Part shown: in pieces, positions 35,071 to 43,168 of the stretch | Position numbering within the stretch: position 1 is the first letter of the stretch | How the letters are laid out: each line of letters begins with the position of its first letter | Assembly: GCF_039794105.1 (NCBI RefSeq) | Contig: NZ_JBDIWA010000015.1 | Span: forward strand, 14,090 to 78,089 | From: Kuenenia sp039794105 | GTDB taxonomy: Bacteria; Planctomycetota; Brocadiia; Brocadiales; Brocadiaceae | Length of the DNA: 64,000 bases | Direction: 5' to 3' | Translations under genes and position numbers: made by a program | Notes under the pieces: model-generated | What the model was told of the DNA's origin: nothing | The model's input: the letters and a program-made list of their open reading frames with translations, nothing else | Databases searched by the model: none

Positions 35071-36045
35071 CTATTCTATTTTTTTCAGTTCTTTTTCCAC
35101 AACTGACGACGGCAATGGCATATATCCATCTTTTATCACTATTTGCTGGCCCTCGTTGCTCAGGATAAATCTGACAAATTCGTGAATCAGAGGGTCAAGA
35201 GGCTGCCCCGGTTTTTTGTTAATATAGATATAGAGAAATCTTGCAAGGGGATAAGAACCGTTCAGCACGTTCTCTTCTTTTGCCTCTACAAAATGCCTTC
35301 CCTCTTTCAACGCAACAGGCACGGTTTTGATACCAGACGTCTGATATCCTATACCGCTATATCCGATGCTATAACGGTCTTCAGTAACCCCCTGAACCAC
35401 AGAGGCAGAACCAGGCTGTTCTTTTACCGTATTTTTAAAATCTCCTTTAAAAAGTGCATGTTCCTTGAAATAACCGTAGGTGCCGGAAGCAGAATTACGC
35501 CCATAAAGACTTATTGGCTTTGACGCCCAATCTGCCGTCAGCCCAAGTTGTCCCCATGTCTTAATATCTTCTTTATATCCGCCTCTTCTGGTACTTGAAA
35601 AAATCGCGTCTATCTGCGGCAGACTCAGTCCTTTTATAGGATTATCCTTGTTTACATATACAGCCAATGCATCGAGCGCTGTTCTTATTTCTGTTGGTTT
35701 GTAACCATACTTTTTTTCAAATGCATCGATTTCCGTTGGTTTCATAGCCCTGCTCATCGGCCCGATTTGTGCCGTACCTGCTATCAGGGATGGAGGGGCA
35801 GTCGTGGATCCCTTCCCCTCTATTTGAACCTTTACATTTGGATACAATTTGTTGAATCCTTCCGCCCAGAACGTCATCAGGTTATTCATGGTATCAGAAC
35901 CTATGCTGTTCAGATTTCCCGAAACGCCGCCTACTTTGCTATAGGATTTGATTTCGGTCTCTGCCGTTGAAGATTCTTCGGCATAGGCTGCACCTATTAT
36001 TCCCCAACTTGCAATAGTTAACAATAACAATAATTTTTTCATCAT
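35071..36045 (-). CDS. pstS: Periplasmic phosphate-binding protein
   Basis: 324 residues from ATG 36045. The upstream ATG at 36054 touches the SD (AAGGAGGA), while 36045 has it at ~10 nt, so the inner ATG is preferred. Signal peptide MMKKLLLLLTIASWGIIGAAYA. PstS fold with phosphate-contacting segments SIGSDTMNNLM, GKGSTTAPPSLIAG, MSRAMKPTE and GRNSASGTYGYFKE. It delivers phosphate to PstCA. 131 nt upstream of pstC. Confidence 0.94.
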   Translation of the reverse strand: MMKKLLLLLTIASWGIIGAAYAEESSTAETEIKSYSKVGGVSGNLNSIGSDTMNNLMTFWAEGFNKLYPNVKVQIEGKGSTTAPPSLIAGTAQIGPMSRAMKPTEIDAFEKKYGYKPTEIRTALDALAVYVNKDNPIKGLSLPQIDAIFSSTRRGGYKEDIKTWGQLGLTADWASKPISLYGRNSASGTYGYFKEHALFKGDFKNTVKEQPGSASVVQGVTEDRYSIGYSGIGYQTSGIKTVPVALKEGRHFVEAKEENVLNGSYPLARFLYIYINKKPGQPLDPLIHEFVRFILSNEGQQIVIKDGYMPLPSSVVEKELKKIE

Positions 36046-36122
36046 TATAATCATTCCTCCTTAAATTATATGAGCGATATATTACTCGAATTTATATTGA
36101 AAATCGACTTTTTTCTCTTTTT

Positions 36123-37568
36123 TTAGAACACAATCTGGTATTGCACCCTGATTTGGTTCTCATTTTCATCTTCATCCTCTCCCTCTGTGACAAAATGGCC
36201 AAAGTCCGCCTGAATCTTTGAGCGATGGCCGCGAAAGTAATAATTGACTCCAAAAGTATACTCCCGTTGAATATCATTTGAAATGTCATCATCCGGATCT
36301 ATCATGGAGTAACGTCCGGCAAGTTCGAGTTTCTTTGGTAGTACAAAATAACCCAGTTGAGTATAAAAACCATCAGAGTCCTTCGAACTGCCCCCGGATT
36401 CCGGATCACGCGTCATAATATAGTATTCGTTATTCCACGAAAGCCCTTTATACGCTAATCCGCAATCAACTACACCCGCAATATTATCAAAATCTTCCTC
36501 TTTAACGTCCTTTCGTTTTCCATTAAACGCAACGGACGCACCAATGGTTGCTTTTAATGTATCAGAATACGCCAAATCGGTTTCATCATAATAGTTATAC
36601 TTTCCAAACGGATTGTACCGGGCGTTCAGGACAAACATAAGCTCATTATCAAAATTTTCCTTGCCCTGAAACCAGTCCGCCTGATCCTCTCCTGCCCCCT
36701 GAAACATTGCCACGTGATATTCCATCTTTCCTTCAAAAGGTTTTCCGTATAAATCCACGCCGTAATCACGATCCTGGTCAAAGAACTCACTGGCAATAGA
36801 CCTGTCCTGAAACAAGAGAGTTGCGGAAGACGCCACCCTCTGCCTGTTAAACGGCACCTTAAAATAACCGATTTTGGTGTTTAATTCTTCAAAGGGCGTC
36901 CAGTACACGTAAAAATCCCTTACCCCTACGTCAAATTTGTCCCCGTCTATTTCAACAAAATAATGAAGGTCTTTGCTGTAGATATTACCGCCAAAATTAA
37001 GCCTTGCACGGCGGACGTCGATATTTTGCGTATCCGGCTCTCCGAAATCATCGTCCTTGTCCTTGTATTCATAACGCATCTGCAATCTTGCGCCAAAGTT
37101 AAAGGAGTATAGGCCGTCGCGTGTTCTGATACTTAAAGCAGACTTTTTATGTTCCGGCGTATATTCCGCAATCAATTCAGGGATACCGAACCCCAGGATT
37201 CCCGTCGCTTCGTCCGTAGATAAATATTCCTGTATTGCCTGCCTTGTCTCTTCCTTCACGACAACCTTCGTTGCCTCATCGGTAGATAAATATTCCTGCA
37301 CCGCCTGTTTTGTCTCTTCCTTAACGGCAACCTTGGTTTCCACGCTTATTGCCTCTATACGATTTTTTAATGCATCCATTTGTTCCTGCTGCCGTGCGAA
37401 TGCATCTTCCATCAGTTTTAATTGCTGCTTTAATTCTTCAACTTCACTTCTGGTATCGGTACTGGATTCTCCCTGTGCAAATACTATCGAAGATACACCG
37501 CCCATGCATAACACACAAAAAACAAAGACCTTTGGTAGCACAAAATTACGCCATTTACTGCCGGTCAT
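36123..37568 (-). CDS. Phosphate-selective porin (OprO/OprP type)
   Basis: 481 residues. Signal peptide (VFVFCVLCMGGVSSIVFAQ), periplasmic coiled coil at ~35-125 and a 16-strand-type beta-barrel from ~145 to the final Phe (VQYQIVF), a normal outer-membrane insertion signal. Barrel segments FNFGARLQMRYEYKD, VRRARLNFGGNIYSKDLHYFVEID and KIGYFKVPFNRQRVASS are typical of phosphate-selective porins. The coiled coil contains a ~20-residue tandem duplication (VKEETKQAVQEYLSTDEAT / VKEETRQAIQEYLSTDEAT). First gene after the Pho-box promoter, 69 nt before pstS, so it supplies phosphate to the periplasm for PstS. Confidence 0.9.
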   Translation of the reverse strand: MTGSKWRNFVLPKVFVFCVLCMGGVSSIVFAQGESSTDTRSEVEELKQQLKLMEDAFARQQEQMDALKNRIEAISVETKVAVKEETKQAVQEYLSTDEATKVVVKEETRQAIQEYLSTDEATGILGFGIPELIAEYTPEHKKSALSIRTRDGLYSFNFGARLQMRYEYKDKDDDFGEPDTQNIDVRRARLNFGGNIYSKDLHYFVEIDGDKFDVGVRDFYVYWTPFEELNTKIGYFKVPFNRQRVASSATLLFQDRSIASEFFDQDRDYGVDLYGKPFEGKMEYHVAMFQGAGEDQADWFQGKENFDNELMFVLNARYNPFGKYNYYDETDLAYSDTLKATIGASVAFNGKRKDVKEEDFDNIAGVVDCGLAYKGLSWNNEYYIMTRDPESGGSSKDSDGFYTQLGYFVLPKKLELAGRYSMIDPDDDISNDIQREYTFGVNYYFRGHRSKIQADFGHFVTEGEDEDENENQIRVQYQIVF

Positions 37569-37616
37569 TTAAAATTTCTCCTTTAAAAAACAACACAAAT
37601 AAAATGAAAAAGACAG

Positions 37617-37778
37617 TAACACTTTAGTCTTTTGAAAAACTCCAACAATGTAGTGCGACGAGGTTCGTCGCACCAAAAAAAAGCAGTGCGATAAGGAATA
37701 GGGTCTACTCAGAACAATGCGACGAACCTCGTCGCACTACAAATTATTATTTCCACTTTTAAAAGACTAAAGTGTTAC
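37617..37778. repeat. R3 element in the leader of the phosphate operon
   Basis: Ends GTAACACTTTAGTCTTTTGA (37617-) and its complement TTAAAAGACTAAAGTGTTAC (-37778). Inside, a second inverted pair: GTGCGACGAGGTTCGTCGCAC (palindromic, ~37653-37673) and GCGACGAACCTCGTCGCACTAC near 37718-37739. It lies between the Pho-box promoter and the porin start codon. The remaining DNA of 37779-37929 shows no gene. Confidence 0.75.
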
Positions 37779-37929
37779 AAAAAACAAACCCTTTTCGGTT
37801 TCTCAATACCACAATCATGCATGCAACACTTCTAACTTCTTAAAATAATAATATATGTGTCCGTTTCACCTCCTGTTACGTCTTTTTGTATTGTTACGAT
37901 AAGCAACAGACTATTATGAAAACGCACGG

Positions 37930-37984
37930 ATTATAAAATGCAAATATTAAGGCAATATAAAGAAATCATTAAGATTTTGTTAAG
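37930..37984 (-). promoter_or_regulatory. Pho-box promoter of the porin-pst-phoU operon
   Basis: On the minus strand four direct repeats of exactly 11 bp: CTTAACAAAAT (37984-37974), CTTAATGATTT (37973-37963), CTTTATATTGC (37962-37952), CTTAATATTTG (37951-37941). A perfect -10 TATAAT (37935-37930) follows 5 bp later. The spacing (one helical turn) and CTTAA core match PhoB/SphR-type Pho boxes, which take the place of the -35. Predicted start near 37923, leaving a ~355-nt leader before the porin ATG at 37568. Confidence 0.75.
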
Positions 37985-37996
37985 ATTTTCCATGTT

Positions 37997-39772
37997 TCAG
38001 AATTTCCAGAAAAGCTGGATTAATGCGACTGCCGTAATCCAGAGCAGCAGATTCAGCGGCCCACCAATTCTTAAAAAATCAGTAAACCGATATCCTCCTG
38101 GCCCATAGACCATCATATTCGTCTGGTAGCCAATAGGCGTCATAAAGCTTGCAGACGCAGACAACATTAAAGCGGCAAGAAAGGGACGGGGGCTTGTATC
38201 ATAGAGTCTTGCAGTTTCAAGGCAGAATGGGAAAAGTAAAACGGCAGCGGCATTATTTGTAATGAGTTCTGTCATAAGTGATCCGAGAAGATAAAAGATA
38301 GCCAATGCTGCTATTGGACCATATGCCTTTGTCGCTTCAACAAGAATGGTCGCGATGGTTGTTGCAAGCCCTGAGTTTTGCAGGGCAGTACCAATGCCGA
38401 ACGCAGAGGCGATAGTGATAAGCACCTTCCACTCAATGCTTTGCCGTGCATCTCCGGCAGAAATACATCCGAGTCCCACCATAAAGATAGAGGTTAGGAT
38501 AGCTACGGTATGGATCGGAATCCATCCTGTTGTCATGAATCCTATCAATACTAGAAATAAAGACACAGAAATCCATGCCCGGTCTCTGCGCAGCGGACGC
38601 CATCCCTCAACATTACTGACAAGATAAAACGAAGGGTCGTTTCGGTGCGCCCTTAAAAAATGCTGCCTCACTTGCAGAAGAAGGGTATCTCCCGGCCGCA
38701 GCCGTATATCGCCAATCTTTTTTTCAACACGCCTACTGCCACGATGAACAGCTACTACTGCAGCGCCATACGAAGCCCGGAAATCAGCGTCACGAATGGA
38801 TTTCCCGATGAGAGGCGAATTTTCAGAAATCACAGCTTCGCACAAACGCCGTTTGCGCTGCAGTTTTGGAGAAACTTCATAGGCGGTATCTGCGGCTGGT
38901 ATAATACCGGGAATCTTTTCCAGCTCAATAATGCTGCTCACCACCCCTGTGAAAACCAGGTGGTCATTTGCCTCTATTACATCGTCTGGACTCACAGGGC
39001 TAATAATTGTGCCGGCGCGGTCAATTTCAATAAGGAACAAACCGGGCAGTCTCCTGAGCCCTGCCTGCTCAGCCGTTTTCCCGATCAATTTACAGCCGGA
39101 CTGAACCATCATTTCCACTAAATATTCTCTCCGGGTCTCACTAAGCTGTTCGAGGAATTCTTTTCGGTCGGGAAGCAATTTTGAACCTGCAAAAAACAGA
39201 TATGCAAAGCCGATAAAGGCATAGGGGAGTCCTACCATGCCAATCTCAAACAGATGCATACCGGGCAACCCATTCCTGATCATTAAACCTTGTACAACAA
39301 GATTGGTTGACGTCCCTATCAACGTACACGTTCCACCGAGAATTGCTAAAAAAGAGAGCGGGATTAGCAGTTTTGAGGGAGAGACCAGATGTTTTCTGCA
39401 CCAATCCAATATAACCGGCACGAACATTGCAACAATGGGGGTGTTATTCAAAAAAGCCGACATTGGAATCACTACCACCGCCAATCTCCCTAAAACGCTT
39501 TTTTCTGTTTTTGCCCGTCCGAGAACATGATGCCCAATGTAGTCCAACACTCCTGTCTCACGCAGACCGGCAGCCACTACAAATAAAGCGGCCACGGTCA
39601 ACATGCCGGAGTTTGAAAACCCTGCAAAGGCCTCTCCCGGTGTAATAATACCGACCGCAGCCAGGCAGGTAGTAGCTCCTAAGAATAACAGGTCTGGCGG
39701 CGCAAGGTTCCTGATAAGACATACAAAAATGCCTGCAACTACCGCTAAGGTTATCCACGCTTCGTAACTCAT
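37997..39772 (-). CDS. SLC13/DASS-type anion permease with two TrkA-C domains
   Basis: 591 residues. About 11-12 membrane helices split by a cytosolic region (~205-380) with two TrkA-C (RCK_C) domains (GCKLIGKTAEQAGLRRLPGLFLIEIDR; NSPLIGKSIRDADFRASYGAAVVAVHRG). SLC13 signatures: AFLNNTPIVAMFVPV, GTCTLIGTSTNLVVQG, ITNNAAAVLLFPF and MTPIGYQTNMMVYGPGGY. Such proteins carry sulfate or other divalent anions, often Na+-coupled. The nearby Rrf2 regulator and nifUS genes favour sulfate (inference). ATG 39772; its end lies 12 bp from the Pho box of the next operon. Confidence 0.85.
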   Translation of the reverse strand: MSYEAWITLAVVAGIFVCLIRNLAPPDLLFLGATTCLAAVGIITPGEAFAGFSNSGMLTVAALFVVAAGLRETGVLDYIGHHVLGRAKTEKSVLGRLAVVVIPMSAFLNNTPIVAMFVPVILDWCRKHLVSPSKLLIPLSFLAILGGTCTLIGTSTNLVVQGLMIRNGLPGMHLFEIGMVGLPYAFIGFAYLFFAGSKLLPDRKEFLEQLSETRREYLVEMMVQSGCKLIGKTAEQAGLRRLPGLFLIEIDRAGTIISPVSPDDVIEANDHLVFTGVVSSIIELEKIPGIIPAADTAYEVSPKLQRKRRLCEAVISENSPLIGKSIRDADFRASYGAAVVAVHRGSRRVEKKIGDIRLRPGDTLLLQVRQHFLRAHRNDPSFYLVSNVEGWRPLRRDRAWISVSLFLVLIGFMTTGWIPIHTVAILTSIFMVGLGCISAGDARQSIEWKVLITIASAFGIGTALQNSGLATTIATILVEATKAYGPIAALAIFYLLGSLMTELITNNAAAVLLFPFCLETARLYDTSPRPFLAALMLSASASFMTPIGYQTNMMVYGPGGYRFTDFLRIGGPLNLLLWITAVALIQLFWKF

Positions 39773-39874
39773 ACAATACTCCTTCCTTATACAACATTTG
39801 TTTTCTATAAAACTAAATTGCTGTCACATAAATGATAAATCTATAGAATATATAGACTGTAATTACAAAAAAAT

Positions 39875-40315
39875 TTAACGTTTAATTTTCTTTACGCTTG
39901 ATTCTCTCCGGATAATCTCGCTCAGAGTTGCCGCTTTCAGCAATTCAACTGTTTCGTCGCGCACCTCTCTAAAAACATCACGAATACCGCATGTTTCTTC
40001 ATCTTTACATTCTTTGCATCGTTCATAATATCGATAAGTGACGCACGGCAAAAGCGCTATTGCTCCATCAAATAACCGAATAATTGTAGCCAGGTTTACT
40101 TCTTCAGGACTTTTTAACAAATAATATCCACCGCCTTTCCCCTTTTTGCTGCCCAGAATGCCGGCATGCTTAAGATCATTCAGTATCGCCTCTAAAAACT
40201 TTTGAGGAATTTTTTCACTTTCTGCGATATCCCTTATTAATATAGGTCCTTTATTATATTCTCTTGCTAATTTAACAAGCGCAATAATAGCGTATTTAAC
40301 CTTTTTTGAAATCAT
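39875..40315 (-). CDS. Rrf2-family transcription regulator with cysteine cluster
   Basis: 146 residues. Winged HTH at ~1-65 (YAIIALVKLAREYNKGPILIRDIAESEKIPQKFLE, GILGSKKGKGGGYYL). The dimerisation/cluster part holds four cysteines in LPCVTYRYYERCKECKDEETCGIR, which fits the cysteine-rich Rrf2 subgroup that binds an Fe-S cluster or senses sulfur status. It lies between the anion permease and the divergent nifUS genes, so it may control one or both. An 11-bp palindrome ACCATAATGGT at 40327-40337, just upstream of its start, is a possible operator. Confidence 0.88.
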   Translation of the reverse strand: MISKKVKYAIIALVKLAREYNKGPILIRDIAESEKIPQKFLEAILNDLKHAGILGSKKGKGGGYYLLKSPEEVNLATIIRLFDGAIALLPCVTYRYYERCKECKDEETCGIRDVFREVRDETVELLKAATLSEIIRRESSVKKIKR

Positions 40316-40326
40316 CGTATTTACAC

Positions 40327-40337
40327 ACCATAATGGT
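40327..40337. promoter_or_regulatory. Small palindrome upstream of the Rrf2 gene, possible operator
   Basis: ACCAT-A-ATGGT lies 12 bp before the Rrf2 start codon. Autoregulation is common in the family, but this short dyad does not match a known Rrf2-family consensus that I can name. Confidence 0.25.
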
Positions 40338-40547
40338 TATTTATTTTCAACGGGTATTCCCTTTACCTATGTTAATGTTTCTTACAAAAGGAAATTGCAA
40401 ATTTATTCTGCTTAGTCTATGTATTTGGTGTATTATATAGAAATATTTCCAAATTTCAAGTGTTTTTATTAATAATTAAATACAGACAAATGGTGAAATC
40501 CGAAGTCCTCAATACTCAATCTCTGCAATCTTGTACGACTGCCTACT

Positions 40548-40625
40548 GGCGATTGCCGGCTACCGATTTTAATCTGGTTTCCTTTTTCATGCTTGTTTGG
40601 TTCTGGCTATGCCAGCTTGGGTGTA
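40548..40625 (-). repeat. R2 partial copy
   Basis: Contains GGTTCTGGCTATGCCAGCTT, the reverse complement of the R2 end, preceded by GCTTGTTT and by GATTGCCGG/CTGCCTAC-type fragments. It lies immediately before the nifU promoter. Confidence 0.55.
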
Positions 40626-40641
40626 TAAGGTCAGGCAATGC

Positions 40642-40670
40642 TTGACATGACAATTAGAAAAGAATATATT
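40642..40670 (+). promoter_or_regulatory. Near-consensus sigma70 promoter of nifU-nifS
   Basis: TTGACA (40642-40647), 17-bp spacer, TATATT (40665-40670). Predicted start near 40677, giving a ~220-nt leader before nifU. Confidence 0.65.
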
Positions 40671-40676
40671 CAAATA

Positions 40677-40897
40677 CGTCCATAAGGAGAATATTTGCAG
40701 TGAGAAAAAGGTGGAGACGCAAAAATCCTGCCGCTGTATAATTTATGGCAAATGTTTTTCCCATGCGTTAAAGGATACCACCGTATTTTGATAAGTTTTT
40801 TAAAAAACTGCGGAAGCAGAATGGGGGCTGGTTATTACGGAAAATAATCGGTGCGCTTTTTCCTGTTTCTTACCAGTTGCAAAGAAAGGAATAAAAG
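40677..40897 (+). promoter_or_regulatory. Long, possibly structured leader of nifU
   Basis: Contains GGTGGAGACGCAAAA (40711-40724). The GACGCAAA part (40716-40723) recalls the conserved core of c-di-GMP-I (GEMM) riboswitches, but the matching AGGGCAAAC half is not seen. Further short stems include CTGCGGAAGCAG (40806-40817). The function is open. SD AAAGGA at 40885-40890 serves the GTG start. Confidence 0.3.
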
Positions 40898-41752
40898 GTG
40901 TGGGACTATTCTGAAAAGGTGAAAGACCATTTTTTGAATCCGAGAAATGTTGGCGATATGGAAAATCCGGATGCTGTGGGGGAAGTAGGCAGTTTAGCCT
41001 GCGGTGATGCGCTTAAACTGATGCTGAAAATAGATGCCGGGGACGTTATATCGGATGTAAAATTTAAGACCTTCGGCTGTGGGAGCGCCATTGCCTCGGC
41101 AAGCGCCCTGACAGAGATGATAAAAGGGAAAACAATCGCTGAAGCAGAGAAGGTCGCTGATAGTGATATTGCAGAGTATCTTGACGGTTTGCCTGAACAA
41201 AAAATGCATTGTTCTGTCATGGGACGTGAGGCGCTGGAAGCCGCTATTGCGAATTACCGTGGGATAAAGCTGGAGAAGGCTGTTGATGAAGGGACCATTG
41301 TGTGTAAATGCTTTGGGGTAACCGACAATAAGATCGCGCATGAAGTCAGGGAACATAAACTGACTACGATTGAACAGGTAACAAACTATTGCAAAGCGGG
41401 AGGAGGCTGCCAGTCGTGTCACCCTCAAATCCAGGCAATTATCGATGAAATCTGGCACAAGGAAAAAGAGAAGGAAATTATTAAAAAAGCACAGAAACCC
41501 GTTAAAAAATTAACGAATATTCAAAAAATGAAGCTTGTGCAGGAGACTATAGAAAGGGATATTCGCCCTGCCCTGCTGGCGGATGGAGGTGATATTGAAT
41601 TGATTGATATCGACGGCGACCGGGTAATGGTTTCTTTCCGGGGAAGCTGTTCCTCATGCCCGAGTTCGGGAGTAACCTTAAAATCAACGGTAGAGGCTAA
41701 ATTAAGAGAATTCGTCACCGATACGCTCATTGTGGAGGAGGTATTATCATGA
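40898..41752 (+). CDS. nifU: Fe-S cluster assembly scaffold NifU (three-domain)
   Basis: 284 residues, GTG start with SD AAAGGA 7 nt upstream. Domain 1 (~1-125) is IscU-like with Cys35, Cys61 and Cys105. Domain 2 (~130-180) is a BFD-type [2Fe-2S] domain with Cys136, Cys138, Cys171 and Cys174. Domain 3 (~205-284) is an Nfu domain with Cys251-x2-Cys254. All cluster ligands are present. NifU builds [2Fe-2S]/[4Fe-4S] clusters from sulfur supplied by NifS. No nitrogenase genes lie nearby, so it probably serves general Fe-S assembly, as in other non-fixing anaerobes. Confidence 0.95.
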   Translation: MWDYSEKVKDHFLNPRNVGDMENPDAVGEVGSLACGDALKLMLKIDAGDVISDVKFKTFGCGSAIASASALTEMIKGKTIAEAEKVADSDIAEYLDGLPEQKMHCSVMGREALEAAIANYRGIKLEKAVDEGTIVCKCFGVTDNKIAHEVREHKLTTIEQVTNYCKAGGGCQSCHPQIQAIIDEIWHKEKEKEIIKKAQKPVKKLTNIQKMKLVQETIERDIRPALLADGGDIELIDIDGDRVMVSFRGSCSSCPSSGVTLKSTVEAKLREFVTDTLIVEEVLS

Positions 41753-42942
41753 AGGTTGTTTATGCGGATAACAATGCGACTACAAAGGTTGCCCCTGAGG
41801 TTTTGGAAGAAATGCTGCCTTTCTTTTCTGAGTATTACGGCAATCCTTCAAGCATGCATATTTTTGGCGGTCAGGTTGCAAAGAAAATAGACAAGGCCAG
41901 ACAGCAGGTTGCGGACATCATTGGCGCCAGGCCTGAAGAGATATTATTTACCAGTTGCGGCACGGAGAGTGATAATACCGCGATATTGGGCATTCTCCGG
42001 GCAAATCCGGGGAAAAGGCATATTGTAACTTCACGGGTCGAGCATCCTGCGGTTTACAACTTGTGTACATATCTCGCTCAAAATGGGTATCATGTCACTG
42101 AGTTGGGGGTGGATAGAAATGGGATGCTCAATGTGGATGAGTTGTCAGAATCAGTGAGGGAAGATACGGCAATTGTGTCTATTATGCATGCAAACAATGA
42201 AACCGGCGTCATTTTCCCTATTGAGGAAATTGCCGGCATTGTAAAACAAAAGGGGACTTTTTTGCATACCGATGCGGTACAGGCAGTAGGCAAAATACCG
42301 ATAAATCTCGCTGAAAGTGCAATTGATTTATTAACTCTTTCAGGGCATAAATTACATGCGCCAAAAGGGGTTGGCGCCTTGTACATAAGGAAAGGCACAT
42401 CCATCGCACCCTTTATTATAGGGGGGCATCAGGAGAAAAATCGCAGAGGAGGCACGGAGAATGTGCCTTCTATTATTGGGCTTGGCAAGGCATGTGAACT
42501 GGCAAAAAAATTTATGGCTGAGGAACAAACAAGGGTAAAACAATTGCGCGACAGACTAGAGAGTGAAATTGTGGCAAAGGCCCCTGATGCGATAATAAAC
42601 GGTTATAAATCCCCCAGGTTACCCAATACGACAAATATAAGTTTTGAATATGTTGAAGGCGAAGCTATTTTGTTGCTGCTTAATGAGAAGGGAATTTGTG
42701 CTTCTTCAGGTTCCGCCTGCACCTCTGGTTCACTGGAACCTTCGCATGTATTAAGGGCAATGGGCGTTCCTTTTACCGCAGTACACGGTTCCATCCGGTT
42801 GAGTCTGAGCAGATATACGACAACGGACGATGTAGAATATATGATTGAACATCTTCCGCCCGTTGTGAGGAGACTCAGGGAAATATCACCATACAACAGA
42901 GATTCTAAATTTCAGGGACACATTTCTGCGGGTTATATCTGA
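41749..42942 (+). CDS. nifS: Cysteine desulfurase NifS
   Basis: 397 residues. PLP enzyme that takes sulfur from cysteine as a persulfide. PLP lysine Lys201 in SGHKLHAPKG; catalytic Cys324 in CASSGSACTSG; substrate motifs ADNNATT and NNETGVIFP. The start overlaps the nifU stop by 4 nt (ATGA), so the two are translationally coupled. Confidence 0.96.
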   Translation: MKVVYADNNATTKVAPEVLEEMLPFFSEYYGNPSSMHIFGGQVAKKIDKARQQVADIIGARPEEILFTSCGTESDNTAILGILRANPGKRHIVTSRVEHPAVYNLCTYLAQNGYHVTELGVDRNGMLNVDELSESVREDTAIVSIMHANNETGVIFPIEEIAGIVKQKGTFLHTDAVQAVGKIPINLAESAIDLLTLSGHKLHAPKGVGALYIRKGTSIAPFIIGGHQEKNRRGGTENVPSIIGLGKACELAKKFMAEEQTRVKQLRDRLESEIVAKAPDAIINGYKSPRLPNTTNISFEYVEGEAILLLLNEKGICASSGSACTSGSLEPSHVLRAMGVPFTAVHGSIRLSLSRYTTTDDVEYMIEHLPPVVRRLREISPYNRDSKFQGHISAGYI

Positions 42943-43103
42943 GGAGAAGCAAGGACGAAGCATTTGCAGAAATAAAAGCAGGTAACTATTTATCAAACGG
43001 AAAAGCAATAGCGATATATTGTAACAAAGTAGATTTTTGAAGAAGTAAAAACGCTCATTCCCAAGCTGAAGCCTGGAAACGAGATCGAAAAAACCAAGGT
43101 GTT

Positions 43104-43140
43104 AACAAAAATGGCAATCGTAACGATTGCCATTTTTGTT
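43104..43140. terminator. Bidirectional terminator between nifS and degP
   Basis: Perfect 17-bp arms (43104-43120, 43124-43140) with loop TAA. The stem GGCAATCG/CGATTGCC is flanked by A and T tracts on both sides, so it can stop nifUS (plus) and degP (minus, ending at 43169). The gap 43019-43095 carries a diverged R3-like/CTCATTCCC repeat. Confidence 0.85.
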
Positions 43141-43168
43141 TAAAATTTTTGTACAGAGAGAGGTTTTG

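Noticed and set aside
38660..39121. 153-codon plus-strand frame inside the permease gene
   Set aside because: Antisense to the TrkA-C region of a clear SLC13 gene; no SD or motif.
40460..40645. 61-codon frame before nifU
   Set aside because: It covers an R2 fragment and ends at the nifU promoter; no SD or conservation sign.
40898..42942. Nitrogen-fixation cluster
   Set aside because: Only nifU and nifS are present, with no nifHDK or other nif genes; these two serve general Fe-S assembly in many anaerobes.
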